Source: Bradyrhizobium sp. WSM1743
GTDB lineage: Bacteria > Pseudomonadota > Alphaproteobacteria > Rhizobiales > Xanthobacteraceae
DNA: 64,000 nt
Direction of reading: 5' to 3'
Assembly (NCBI RefSeq): GCF_000473065.1
Contig: NZ_AXAZ01000023.1
Location: forward strand, 1-64,000
The notes under the pieces: generated by a model
What the model was told of the DNA's origin: nothing
Seen by the model: the letters and a program-made list of their open reading frames with translations, nothing else
Database searches by the model: none
Translations under genes and position numbers: made by a program
Shown here: positions 8,287 through 15,894 of the stretch, piece after piece
Position numbering within the stretch: position 1 is the stretch's first letter
Layout: each line of letters opens with the position of its first letter

Positions 8287-9309
8287 TTACGGCTTGTTCG
8301 GGCGGAGCTCGACGCCGACGCCCTTGTTGACGAAGCGCAGCGTGTAGGACTTGCGGAAGTCGAGATCCGCCTTCACGACGCCGGCCTTCACCATCTTGTT
8401 GAAGAAGGAGGCATAGCGTTCGTCGCTCATCGCACCGATGCCGTTCTTCAAGGAGTCCCCGGAATCGACGATGCCGTGCTCCTTCATCTTGGCGACGGAA
8501 TAGGCCAAAAGATCGTCGGTCATCTCCGGATTGAGCTTCTTGATCAGGGCGTTGCCAGCGGAATTGTCGCGGTAGATGTAGGTGTACCAGCCGATCATGG
8601 AGGCATCGACGAAGCGCTGCACCAGGTCAGGCTTCTTCTCGACGATGTCGCGGCGGGTCTCGATCAGCGTCGAATAAGTGTTGAAGCCGTAATCGGCGAG
8701 CAGCAGCACGTTGGGCTTGAAGCCGGCGGCCTTCTCCACTGCAAATGGCTCGGAAGTGACGTAACCCTGCATGGCGCTCTTGGGATTGGCGATGAAGGGC
8801 TGCGGATTGAAATTGTAGGGGCGGACGTTCTTCTCGCTGAAGCCGTATTCGGACTTCAGCCATTGGAAGTAGCTGGTCATGCCCTCCTTGGAGACGAACA
8901 GCGTCAGCGGCTTGAGGTCCTCGATCTTGGCGACCTTGGCGTCGGGCTGCGTCAGCATCACCTGCGGATCCTTCTGGAAGATCGCGGCGATGGTGACGAC
9001 GGGAACGTTGTTGGCGATCGCGTCGAACGACATCAGCGTATTCGCGGCCATGAAGAAATCGATCTTGCCGGCGATCAGCAGCATCCGGTTGTTCTCGTTG
9101 GGACCACCGGGAACGATGGTGACGTCGAGGCCGTACTTCTTGTAGGTGCCGTCGGCGACCGCCTGGAAGAAGCCGCCATGCTCGGCCTCCGCGACCCAGT
9201 TGGTGCCGAAGGTGACCTTGTCGAGCGTTTCGGCGCACGCCGGCGCAAAGGAGGCGATAGCGGCCAACAGGCCCGCCGTTAACGCTCGCCGCAGATGAGA
9301 GGGGGTCAT
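8287..9309 (-). CDS. NMT1/THI5-like ABC solute-binding protein
   Basis: This 340-residue exported protein has a signal peptide ending near 'SFAPACA-ETLDK'. The body ('VTFGTNWVAEAEHGGFFQA', 'GLDVTIVPGGPNENNRMLL', 'DFFMAANTLMSFDAIANN') is typical of NMT1/SsuA-type binding proteins for thiamine precursors, sulfonates or nitriles. It is first in a five-gene minus-strand operon: binding protein, ATPase, permease, hydroxyacid dehydrogenase, Inh-like protein. No thiamine riboswitch is visible upstream, so a pyrimidine role is not supported. It is divergent from a creatininase-family gene, which hints at an amide or lactam substrate; that link is inference. Confidence 0.88.
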   Translation of the reverse strand: MTPSHLRRALTAGLLAAIASFAPACAETLDKVTFGTNWVAEAEHGGFFQAVADGTYKKYGLDVTIVPGGPNENNRMLLIAGKIDFFMAANTLMSFDAIANNVPVVTIAAIFQKDPQVMLTQPDAKVAKIEDLKPLTLFVSKEGMTSYFQWLKSEYGFSEKNVRPYNFNPQPFIANPKSAMQGYVTSEPFAVEKAAGFKPNVLLLADYGFNTYSTLIETRRDIVEKKPDLVQRFVDASMIGWYTYIYRDNSAGNALIKKLNPEMTDDLLAYSVAKMKEHGIVDSGDSLKNGIGAMSDERYASFFNKMVKAGVVKADLDFRKSYTLRFVNKGVGVELRPNKP

Positions 9310-9373
9310 GATGGCACTCCGTCGATCGTGGCTGGCCGATGTGAAGGCAACGCGATAAAACCGCATGACATTG

Positions 9374-9404
9374 GGGGACGCGAGCCGGTCGGGCCCGCGT
9401 CCCC
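9374..9404. promoter_or_regulatory. Perfect 9-bp inverted repeat in divergent promoter region
   Basis: GGGGACGCG at 9374-9382 and CGCGTCCCC at 9396-9404 form a stem with a 13-base loop, in the 138-bp gap between the importer operon and the creatininase gene. No T-run follows on either strand, so it is not a plain terminator. It could be an operator or a leader hairpin. Confidence 0.4.
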
Positions 9405-9447
9405 TCATACCCCAAATTACGTGACAAATTCGGGCAAAGAAACCTTG

Positions 9448-10254
9448 ATGACGCCGTCCCGCGACTGGACCGAAATCCGCTGGGCCGATGCGCCCCCCGC
9501 GGAGACGTCGCGCTGGATCGCCGTGCTGCCGCTGGCGGCAACCGAGCAGCATGGCCCGCATCTGCCGCTCACGACGGACGTGCTGATCGCGGACGCTTAT
9601 CTGGCTCGTGTGCGCCAGTTGTTGCCCGAGCGCGTTCCAGCCAGCTTCCTACCCGTCGAACCAGTCGGCATTTCCACCGAGCATATCGACTATCCGGGCA
9701 CAGAGACGCTGCCGACCGAAATTGCGCTGAAGAAATGGACAGGGATCGGCGAGGAGGTTGCACGCCGCGGCGTGAAGAAGCTCGTCATCATCACCAGCCA
9801 TGGCGGCAACAGCGCGGCCATGATGCTGGTTGCGCAGGATCTGCGCGCGCATCACAAGCTGTTCGTGGTGACGACGTCATGGTCGCGGCTCTCAGGCGCG
9901 GACAAATTGTTTCCGGCCGAGGAAGTGCGCCACGGCATTCACGGCGGCGCGGTCGAGACCTCGATCATGCTGGCCCGCTATCCGGGTCAGGTGCGCAAGG
10001 ATGCGATCGCAAATTTTCCTGCGAGCAGCATCGCGATGGAAAAGCAGTATCGCTGGCTCTCGACGCAGCGCCCCGCGCCGTTCGCCTGGCAGGCGCAGGA
10101 TCTGAACACCAGCGGCGCGGTCGGCGATGCCACGCTGGCGCTCCCCGAGAAGGGCGAGCAGCTGCTCGATCAGGGCGCGACCGCGTTCTGCGAACTGCTG
10201 ACTGAAGTCGATAACTTCGACGTGAACAGGCTCGCGAAGGGACCCCTCGGCTAA
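9448..10254 (+). CDS. Creatininase-family amidohydrolase
   Basis: This 268-residue cytoplasmic enzyme has the metal-binding motifs of the creatininase family: 'EQHGPHLPLTTD' (Glu, His, Asp ligands), 'ITSHGGNSAAM', and 'GIHGGAVETSIML' with a ligand Glu. Family members open creatinine or other cyclic amides, or act on formamides in cofactor and F420/riboflavin-type pathways. The substrate here is unknown, but the divergent NMT1-type importer could feed it. ATG 9448 fits the family N-terminus (MTPSRDWTEIRWADAP); the longer open frame overlaps the divergent gene and is rejected. Confidence 0.9.
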   Translation: MTPSRDWTEIRWADAPPAETSRWIAVLPLAATEQHGPHLPLTTDVLIADAYLARVRQLLPERVPASFLPVEPVGISTEHIDYPGTETLPTEIALKKWTGIGEEVARRGVKKLVIITSHGGNSAAMMLVAQDLRAHHKLFVVTTSWSRLSGADKLFPAEEVRHGIHGGAVETSIMLARYPGQVRKDAIANFPASSIAMEKQYRWLSTQRPAPFAWQAQDLNTSGAVGDATLALPEKGEQLLDQGATAFCELLTEVDNFDVNRLAKGPLG

Positions 10255-10394
10255 CCGGCATCCTCCTGGATTCATTCAGGAAAGATCGAGTCTCCGGGAC
10301 CACATTTTCGGTGTTCGAACCGGACGCGAAGAGCCTCCGTCCAATTGGGCACGCGGGCCACAACGGACCGCCTCAACCCCGGATGGAGTTTCAC

Positions 10395-10658
10395 ATGTCG
10401 ATCAAGACCAAGATTGCCGCCGCAGCTCTCGCTGCCCTCGCCGTGACCGGCAGCATCGCGTCCACCACCACTTCGGCCGAAGCCAAGCAGCCCGGCTGGG
10501 TTTGGGGCGTGGGTGCCGGCATCGCCACCGCCGCCGTCGTCGGCTCCGCGATCGCCGCCAGCAACGACCCCTATTACTACGGCTATCACCGCTGCGGCTG
10601 GGTCGCCCAGTACAACGCCTTCGGCCAGTACGTCGGCCGCGTTCGTACCTGCTACTGA
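10395..10658 (+). CDS. Small exported protein, Gly/Tyr-rich C-terminus
   Basis: This 87-residue protein has a signal peptide (MSIKTKIAAAALAALAVTG..., cleavage near 'SAEA-KQ'). A Gly/Ala-rich segment ('WGVGAGIATAAVVGSAIAAS') follows, then a Tyr-rich tail with two cysteines ('YYYGYHRCGW', 'GRVRTCY'). It resembles small bradyrhizobial cell-envelope proteins of unknown function. The start at 10395 is chosen for GGAG seven bases upstream; ATG 10383 in frame is the alternative. A strong terminator follows at 10736. Confidence 0.75.
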   Translation: MSIKTKIAAAALAALAVTGSIASTTTSAEAKQPGWVWGVGAGIATAAVVGSAIAASNDPYYYGYHRCGWVAQYNAFGQYVGRVRTCY

Positions 10659-10735
10659 TCTGAGTACCTGAGGCCGATCTCCACGTGGATCCTGCGTCCG
10701 ACACGGGCGCCTCATCCACCCCGTGTCGTGCCCCC

Positions 10736-10777
10736 GACCCCGCCCGACTGTCCCCCCGGGCGGGGTCATTCGTTTTG
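10736..10777 (+). terminator. Rho-independent terminator after the small exported protein gene
   Basis: GACCCCGCCCG (10736-10746) pairs perfectly with CGGGCGGGGTC (10757-10767), an 11-bp stem with a 10-base loop. It is followed by ATTCGTTTT, a short T-rich tract. It lies 78 bp after the stop at 10658. Confidence 0.8.
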
Positions 10778-10956
10778 GGACCTGCGAATTTGTTGCAGCC
10801 GCGTCACACAGCGGTGCGAACCATCCTCCGCGGCAATGCGCGTCAGTTGCTATTGCGAATTAATCGCAATAAGGTTTGTCGCAGGTTCAGGAACTTGGGA
10901 CGAAGCCGGGTCGAATCGAGATCATCTCGCCCGTTCGGGTGACTATCCGAGGCCTG

Positions 10957-13032
10957 ATGACAGAATCGCCGCGACTCGGCAGGGATGGCGCGGCGGGTGG
11001 GACACATTCGCGTTTGGGGGCATGCGTTTTGGCGTTGAGAGGTCATAGACACCGGTGCTTGCGAACGGCCGCGGCGATTGCCACGGGCGTATTGGTTTTT
11101 CCGGCCGCCAGCCGCGCGGCCGACCTGCCGCTGAAGGCACCGGCCTGGAAAGCGGTCTACGACTGGACCGGCCTCTATATCGGCGCGCATGCCGGCTATA
11201 GCCGCGGCTCGTCGCACTTTGCCCTCAATGACGGCGCCGCCATCAACGACAGCGGCGTCTTCAGCGGCATGATCGGCGGCGTGCAGGCCGGCTACAATTA
11301 TCGGCTCAACTCCGGCTGGCTGGTCGGTGTCGAAGGCGATTTCTCGTTTCCCAACTACATCACCTCGAATTCGATCGTCTCGTTCCTGGCGACACCGGCC
11401 AACACCGTCACGCAGCAATGGGACTACACCGCGAGCCTGCGCGGCCGGGTCGGCTACACCAGCGGTCCGTGGCTGGTCTATGCCACCGGCGGCTTTGCCT
11501 GGTTGGGGGAGCGCTATTTCGACACGCCGGCCTCCGGCGCCGAGGTGCCAAAAATCCTGAACACGCGGCCCGGCTGGATCGCTGGCGCCGGCATCGAATA
11601 CGGTTTCGCGCCGCATTGGAGCGCGCGGCTCGAATATCTCTACAGCCGCTTCGACGGCGCCAATGTCGCCTTCGCCGCTACGGGCGCCCAATACACGTCC
11701 TCGTCGCTCGACTTCCAGCAGGTCAGGTTCGGCCTCAACCGCAAGGTCGATTGGCCGGGCGCGCCGAGCTACAACCCGAACAGCTCCCTGATCGACACGG
11801 AATCGGATCGCTGGGAGATTCACGGCCAGAGCACCTATCTGCCGCAAGGCTATCCGTCGTTCCCCGCCCTCTACACTGGACCGAACTCGCTGTCGCCGTC
11901 GCGGCAGGCCAAGGCGACGTGGAGCAACAGCCTGTTCCTGAACGCGCGGCTGTGGGACGGCGGCGAGGTCTATTACAACCCCGAGCTGCTCCAGGGATTT
12001 GGACTGAGCGACACGGTGGGCGTGGCCGGCTTCCCCAACGGGGAAGCGCAGAAGTCGAACTTCCCCTACCCGCACTACAACACCTCGCGCCTGTTCGTGC
12101 GCCAGACGTTCGGATTTGGTGGCGAGCAGGAGGAGTTTGCGAGCACGCAGTTGCAGCTCGGGCAGAAGGTCGACGTGTCGCGCCTCACCCTGCAGGCCGG
12201 CAAGTTCGCGGTGGTCGACGTGTTCGACGGCAATGCCTACGCCAAGGACACCCGCAAGGACTTCATGAACTGGTCGCTATGGGCGCCCGGCGCCTTCGAC
12301 TATTCCGCCGACAAGGTTGGCCTCACCTACGGCGTCACTGCCGAGCTCAACCAGAAGCATTGGGCGCTGCGCGGCGGCTATTTCCTGATGGTCGCGGAGC
12401 CCAATTCAAATCATTTCGACACCAGGGTCGGGGAGCGCGGCCAGTACGTGCTTGAGCTCGAGACGCGCTTCTCGCTGTTCGGCCTGCCCGGCAGGCTCAG
12501 GACCATGGGCTGGGTCGACAGCGCCAACATCGGCAGCTTCCGCGAGACACTGGACAATCCCGCGCTCAATCTCGACATCGCGCAGACGAGGCGCAGCCGT
12601 CTGAAGTATGGCTATGTGCTCAACCTCGAGCAGGCAATCACCGAGGACGTCGGACTGTTCGGCCGCTGGAGCTGGAATGACGGCAAGAGCGAGACGATTG
12701 CCTTCACCGACATCAATCGCAGCCTGTCCGGCGGTCTGTCGATCAAGGGCACGAGATGGGGCCGGCCTGACGACGTGATCGGCATCGGCGGCGCGATCAA
12801 CGCGATTTCGCAGGACTATCGCGACTTCCTCGCCGCCGGCGGCCTCGGCATTCTGATCGGCGACGGCGCGCTCAACTACCGCAAGGAGCGCATCCTCGAA
12901 ACCTATTACGCCTATGCGCTGAACAAGAATCTCACTCTCACCGCCGACTATCAGCTCATCGTCAATCCTGCCTACAACGCCGACCGCGGCCCGGTATCGG
13001 TGTTTTCGGGCCGGCTGCACGGGGAGTTCTGA
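10957..13032 (+). CDS. Tandem outer-membrane protein: Omp25-like barrel fused to OprB-like porin
   Basis: This 691-residue protein has a long basic leader and signal peptide (core 'AAAIATGVLVFPAASRA', mature 'ADLPLKAP'). Residues about 60-265 match the small OmpA/Omp25-type eight-strand barrel ('YDWTGLYIGAHAGYS', 'LRGRVGYTSGPWLVYATGG', ending 'QVRFGLNRKVDWPG'). Residues about 280-691 match a carbohydrate-selective OprB porin ('HGQSTYLPQGYPSFPALY', 'GPNSLSPSRQAKATW', 'AGKFAVVDVFDGNAYAKDTR', final 'FSGRLHGEF'). The reading frame is continuous through the joint. The start is uncertain: ATG 10957 has only weak GAGG, and an upstream TTG at 10876 is possible. Likely role: sugar or small-solute uptake across the outer membrane. 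Confidence 0.85.
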   Translation: MTESPRLGRDGAAGGTHSRLGACVLALRGHRHRCLRTAAAIATGVLVFPAASRAADLPLKAPAWKAVYDWTGLYIGAHAGYSRGSSHFALNDGAAINDSGVFSGMIGGVQAGYNYRLNSGWLVGVEGDFSFPNYITSNSIVSFLATPANTVTQQWDYTASLRGRVGYTSGPWLVYATGGFAWLGERYFDTPASGAEVPKILNTRPGWIAGAGIEYGFAPHWSARLEYLYSRFDGANVAFAATGAQYTSSSLDFQQVRFGLNRKVDWPGAPSYNPNSSLIDTESDRWEIHGQSTYLPQGYPSFPALYTGPNSLSPSRQAKATWSNSLFLNARLWDGGEVYYNPELLQGFGLSDTVGVAGFPNGEAQKSNFPYPHYNTSRLFVRQTFGFGGEQEEFASTQLQLGQKVDVSRLTLQAGKFAVVDVFDGNAYAKDTRKDFMNWSLWAPGAFDYSADKVGLTYGVTAELNQKHWALRGGYFLMVAEPNSNHFDTRVGERGQYVLELETRFSLFGLPGRLRTMGWVDSANIGSFRETLDNPALNLDIAQTRRSRLKYGYVLNLEQAITEDVGLFGRWSWNDGKSETIAFTDINRSLSGGLSIKGTRWGRPDDVIGIGGAINAISQDYRDFLAAGGLGILIGDGALNYRKERILETYYAYALNKNLTLTADYQLIVNPAYNADRGPVSVFSGRLHGEF

Positions 13033-13061
13033 GCCTATGCACGCACGGGCTCGATGGCCGT

Positions 13062-13194
13062 TCACCTCTCCCCAGCGGGGAGAGGTCGATTTGCGCAGCA
13101 AATCGGGTGAGGGAGCGCTGCCCCAAGTGACACCGTAACCCCTCACCCGGATCCCATCTTCGATGCGATCCGACCTCTCCCTTAGGGAGAGGTA
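13062..13194. repeat. Dispersed palindromic repeat, 'CACCTCTCCCC' type (second copy)
   Basis: It has the same plan as 8118-8250: CACCTCTCCCC/GGGGAGAGGT at the left, a middle with 'GGTGAGGG' and 'CCTCACCC', and ACCTCTCCC/GGGAGAGGT at the right. It separates the convergent porin and TauE/SafE genes and could end both transcripts. Confidence 0.8.
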
Positions 13195-13229
13195 TGGCGT
13201 GCACCGGTTGAGCCAAGACTCATTCCTTT

Positions 13230-13961
13230 TCAGAACAGCAGCGCGACGCCCGAGACCAACAGCAGCGCGAGCACGATCTTGCGGAACGCGGCCTCGTCAA
13301 TCCGGCCGAACAGTTTTAGTCCCAGCCACGTTCCGGCGAACAGAAAGGGCAGGCCGAGCGCGAACAGCTTCGCCGTGTCGAGCGTGAGCGATCCCTTGAC
13401 GCCGAGCCAGAGCGCCGCCATGGCGAACACCACGACTGCGACCGGCTGAAACGTAGCACGCTGCACGTCCTTGGGCAGGCCGCGCAGATTGCACCAGATG
13501 GTAACGACGATGCCGGCAAGGCCGGTCAGCCCGCCGAGCAGGCCGTTGACGAAGCCGACCGTCACGTCGGCCGCCGGTGGTACGGCCGTGGCGAGTTTGA
13601 GCTGCGGCCGGAGGAATGCATAGAGACTATAGGCGATCAGAGTAACTCCAACCACGATGCGGACACTCTTCGGATCAGCCCACGTCAGAAGCGACACCCC
13701 GGCCGGCACGCCGACGACTGCACCGATAATGAAAGGCCACAGCCGGCGCCAGTCGAGCGCCGCGCGCAGCTTCCAGACCGAGTAACCCTGCACCAGAAGA
13801 CCGAAGCCGACGATCAGGCTGGCGCTCTGAAGCGGTGTCAGCACGTAGAGCCACAGCGAAGCTGCGACGAGGCCGAAGGCGAAGCCCGAGAGGCCCGCGA
13901 CGAGCGCACCGGCGAACGTGGCGAACAGAAAAAGCGGAAGCTCGATTGCGATCCCGTCCAT
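13230..13961 (-). CDS. TauE/SafE-family sulfite/anion permease
   Basis: This 243-residue membrane protein has about eight hydrophobic segments and the two-repeat TauE/SafE pattern ('GALVAGLSGFAFGLVA', 'GFVNGLLGGLTGLAGIVVTIW'). Family members export sulfite, sulfoacetate or other organosulfur anions, or take up anions. The start at 13961 (MDGIAIELPLFL) has GGAG six bases upstream, better than ATG 13973. No sulfur genes are adjacent, so the substrate is open. Confidence 0.88.
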   Translation of the reverse strand: MDGIAIELPLFLFATFAGALVAGLSGFAFGLVAASLWLYVLTPLQSASLIVGFGLLVQGYSVWKLRAALDWRRLWPFIIGAVVGVPAGVSLLTWADPKSVRIVVGVTLIAYSLYAFLRPQLKLATAVPPAADVTVGFVNGLLGGLTGLAGIVVTIWCNLRGLPKDVQRATFQPVAVVVFAMAALWLGVKGSLTLDTAKLFALGLPFLFAGTWLGLKLFGRIDEAAFRKIVLALLLVSGVALLF

Positions 13962-14076
13962 TGCTCGCTCCATAGATCGGCGAGCAGCGCTTGCGTGGAA
14001 TCGCCACTTCACGGGGAGGCTGCGACATCCCCGAAATGCCAGCCTAGGCCAAACCTCATCTTTCCACAACGGACCT

Positions 14077-14295
14077 CTAAGCGGCCCGGATCGCATCCAG
14101 GAAATTTCCGACCTCGGTCTTGAGACGGGTGCGCTCGCCGGACAGCGATCTGGCTGCCGACAGGACGTTGGCGGAGGCCGATCCGGTCTGGCTCGCGTGG
14201 TGCTGTGCGTCGACGATGCTGGCGGAGACCTGCTGGGTGCCGCGCGTCGCCTGCTGCACGTTACGGGAAATCTCGCGCGTCGCCGCGCCTCCTTG
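14077..14295 (-). pseudogene. Remnant of a methyl-accepting chemotaxis protein C-terminus
   Basis: The minus strand encodes about 70 residues, 'QGGAATREISRNVQQATRGT' through 'LKTEVGNFLDAIRAA' and a stop. These match the last signalling-domain residues of alphaproteobacterial chemoreceptors, including the typical 'LSAARSLS..LKTEV..FL' ending. Upstream of 14295 the frame turns into unrelated sequence and there is no sensor, HAMP or start. This is a decayed or deleted receptor gene lying in the divergent promoter region of the CNNM/CorC gene. Confidence 0.8.
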
Positions 14296-14402
14296 CCGGG
14301 TTCCCCCGCCAGGGCAAGTGCGGCAAAATTGACGGCATTTGCTCGCCGAATACCTATATGAAGGCTCGTGCCGCCCGTTCGGCCACACTCCCTTGCCTCG
14401 GA

Positions 14403-15704
14403 ATGTCAATGCTCTCGCTTGAACTCGTCATCGTCGTCGTCCTGATCGTCATCAACGGCCTGCTCTCCATGTCCGAGCTGGCCGTGGTCTCGTCGCGTCC
14501 GGCGCGGCTGTCGCTGCTCGCGGCCAAGGGCGTGCGCGGCGCCGAGCGGGCGCTGACGCTGGCGGCTGATCCCGGCAAGTTCCTGTCGACGGTGCAGATC
14601 GGCATCACGCTGGTCGGCGTGCTCTCCGGCGCGTTCTCGGGCGCGACACTCGGGCAGCGGCTGACGCAATGGCTGCTCGAGCTCGGCCTCTCCTCAGGGC
14701 TTGCCGACATCGTCGGTGTCGGCATCGTCGTCACGCTGATCACCTACGCCACCTTGATCGTCGGCGAGCTGGTGCCGAAGCAGGTCGCGCTGCGCGATCC
14801 CGAAAGCATCGCCGTCAGGGTCGCGCCCGCGATGCACGTGCTTGCGAAGATATCGCTGCCGCTCGTCTTTCTGCTCGACGTCTCCGGCAAGCTGATCCTC
14901 ACGCTGCTCGGCCGCGGCGGCAGGGCCGAGGAGAAGGTCTCGGAGGACGAGATCCATCACCTCGTCAGTGAGGCCGAGAGCGCGGGGGTGCTCGAGCCCG
15001 GCGAGAAGGAGATGATCGCCGGCGTGATGCGGCTCGGCGACCGCCCGGTCGGCGCCGTCATGACGCCGCGCACGGAGGTCGACGAGATCGACCTGAACGA
15101 CGATCCGGCGGCCATCCAGGAGGTCATCGCCAAGAGCCCGCATTCGCGCTTTCCCGTCTCCGACGGCGACCGCGACAAGCCGATCGGCGTGCTCCAGGCC
15201 AAGGACCTGCTCGTTGCCTATATGAACGAGCGCAACCCGGACCTGCGCGCGCTCGTGCGCGAGGCGCCCGGCATCCCGGTGTCGGCGGATGCGCGCGACG
15301 TGCTGACCATCCTGAAATCGGCTCCGGTTCACGTCGGTTTCGTCTATGACGAATACGGCGCCTTCGAAGGCATGGTGACAGCCGCCGACATCCTCGAATC
15401 GATCGTCGGCGCCTTCCATTCCGAGGAAGGACCGCCGGAGCCGGCCTATGTCAGGCGCGCCGACGACTCGCTCCTGATCTCCGGCTGGATGCCGGTCGAC
15501 GAGTTCGGCGAGCTGCTCGGCGTCGAATTGCCGCCGCACCGCTACAACACGGTCGCAGGTCTCGTGCTGCAGCAGTTCAACGCGCTGCCCAACGCCGGCG
15601 ACGCCTTCGACTTCGGCGGCTGGCACATCGAGGTGGTCGATCTCGACGGGCGGAGGATCGACAAGATTTTGGCGAGCCGGTTGAGTGAGGTCGAGACGGG
15701 GTGA
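14403..15704 (+). CDS. CNNM/CorC (HlyC-type) membrane protein with CBS pair
   Basis: This 433-residue protein has the full family plan. An N-terminal CNNM transmembrane domain covers about 1-190 ('INGLLSMSELAVVSSRPARL', 'YATLIVGELVPKQVAL'), two CBS domains about 205-330 ('AVMTPRTEVDEIDLN', 'VYDEYGAFEGMVTAADIL') and a C-terminal CorC/HlyC domain about 350-425 ('LLISGWMPVDEFGELLG'). Relatives take part in Mg2+/Co2+ transport or membrane metal homeostasis; the old 'hemolysin' label is not informative. The start at 14403 lacks a strong ribosome site; ATG 14409 or 14358 are alternatives. Confidence 0.92.
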   Translation: MSMLSLELVIVVVLIVINGLLSMSELAVVSSRPARLSLLAAKGVRGAERALTLAADPGKFLSTVQIGITLVGVLSGAFSGATLGQRLTQWLLELGLSSGLADIVGVGIVVTLITYATLIVGELVPKQVALRDPESIAVRVAPAMHVLAKISLPLVFLLDVSGKLILTLLGRGGRAEEKVSEDEIHHLVSEAESAGVLEPGEKEMIAGVMRLGDRPVGAVMTPRTEVDEIDLNDDPAAIQEVIAKSPHSRFPVSDGDRDKPIGVLQAKDLLVAYMNERNPDLRALVREAPGIPVSADARDVLTILKSAPVHVGFVYDEYGAFEGMVTAADILESIVGAFHSEEGPPEPAYVRRADDSLLISGWMPVDEFGELLGVELPPHRYNTVAGLVLQQFNALPNAGDAFDFGGWHIEVVDLDGRRIDKILASRLSEVETG

Positions 15705-15719
15705 ATTGAGCGATAGCGC

Positions 15720-15856
15720 GAGCGCTTGCGCTCGTCGCCATAGCCACAGGAAGCGGTTTGGCGAAGATTCGACGTTCGGTACTGCCACCAACTGCAATCG
15801 ATAGGTCACGCGGTATGGGTCCCGGATCGGCGCTTACGCTTGTCCGGGACGACAGC
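15720..15856. repeat. Dispersed 'GGGTCCCGGATCGGCGC' repeat
   Basis: The right half is a hairpin, GTCCCGGATCGGCGC with CTTGTCCGGGAC. The left half has 'GCCATAGCCACAGGAAG' and 'GTTTGGCGAAGA', words seen in the other copies at 17794, 30411, 49710, 52166 and 62187. It lies between convergent genes. Confidence 0.75.
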
Positions 15857-15894
15857 TGAATTTCTGGCGCGAGAATAGCCCCGCGGCCGGCATC

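Noticed and set aside
9310..9447. A thiamine pyrophosphate riboswitch before the NMT1-type importer
   Set aside because: The conserved CTGAGA and related elements are not visible; only a simple hairpin at 9374-9404 is present.
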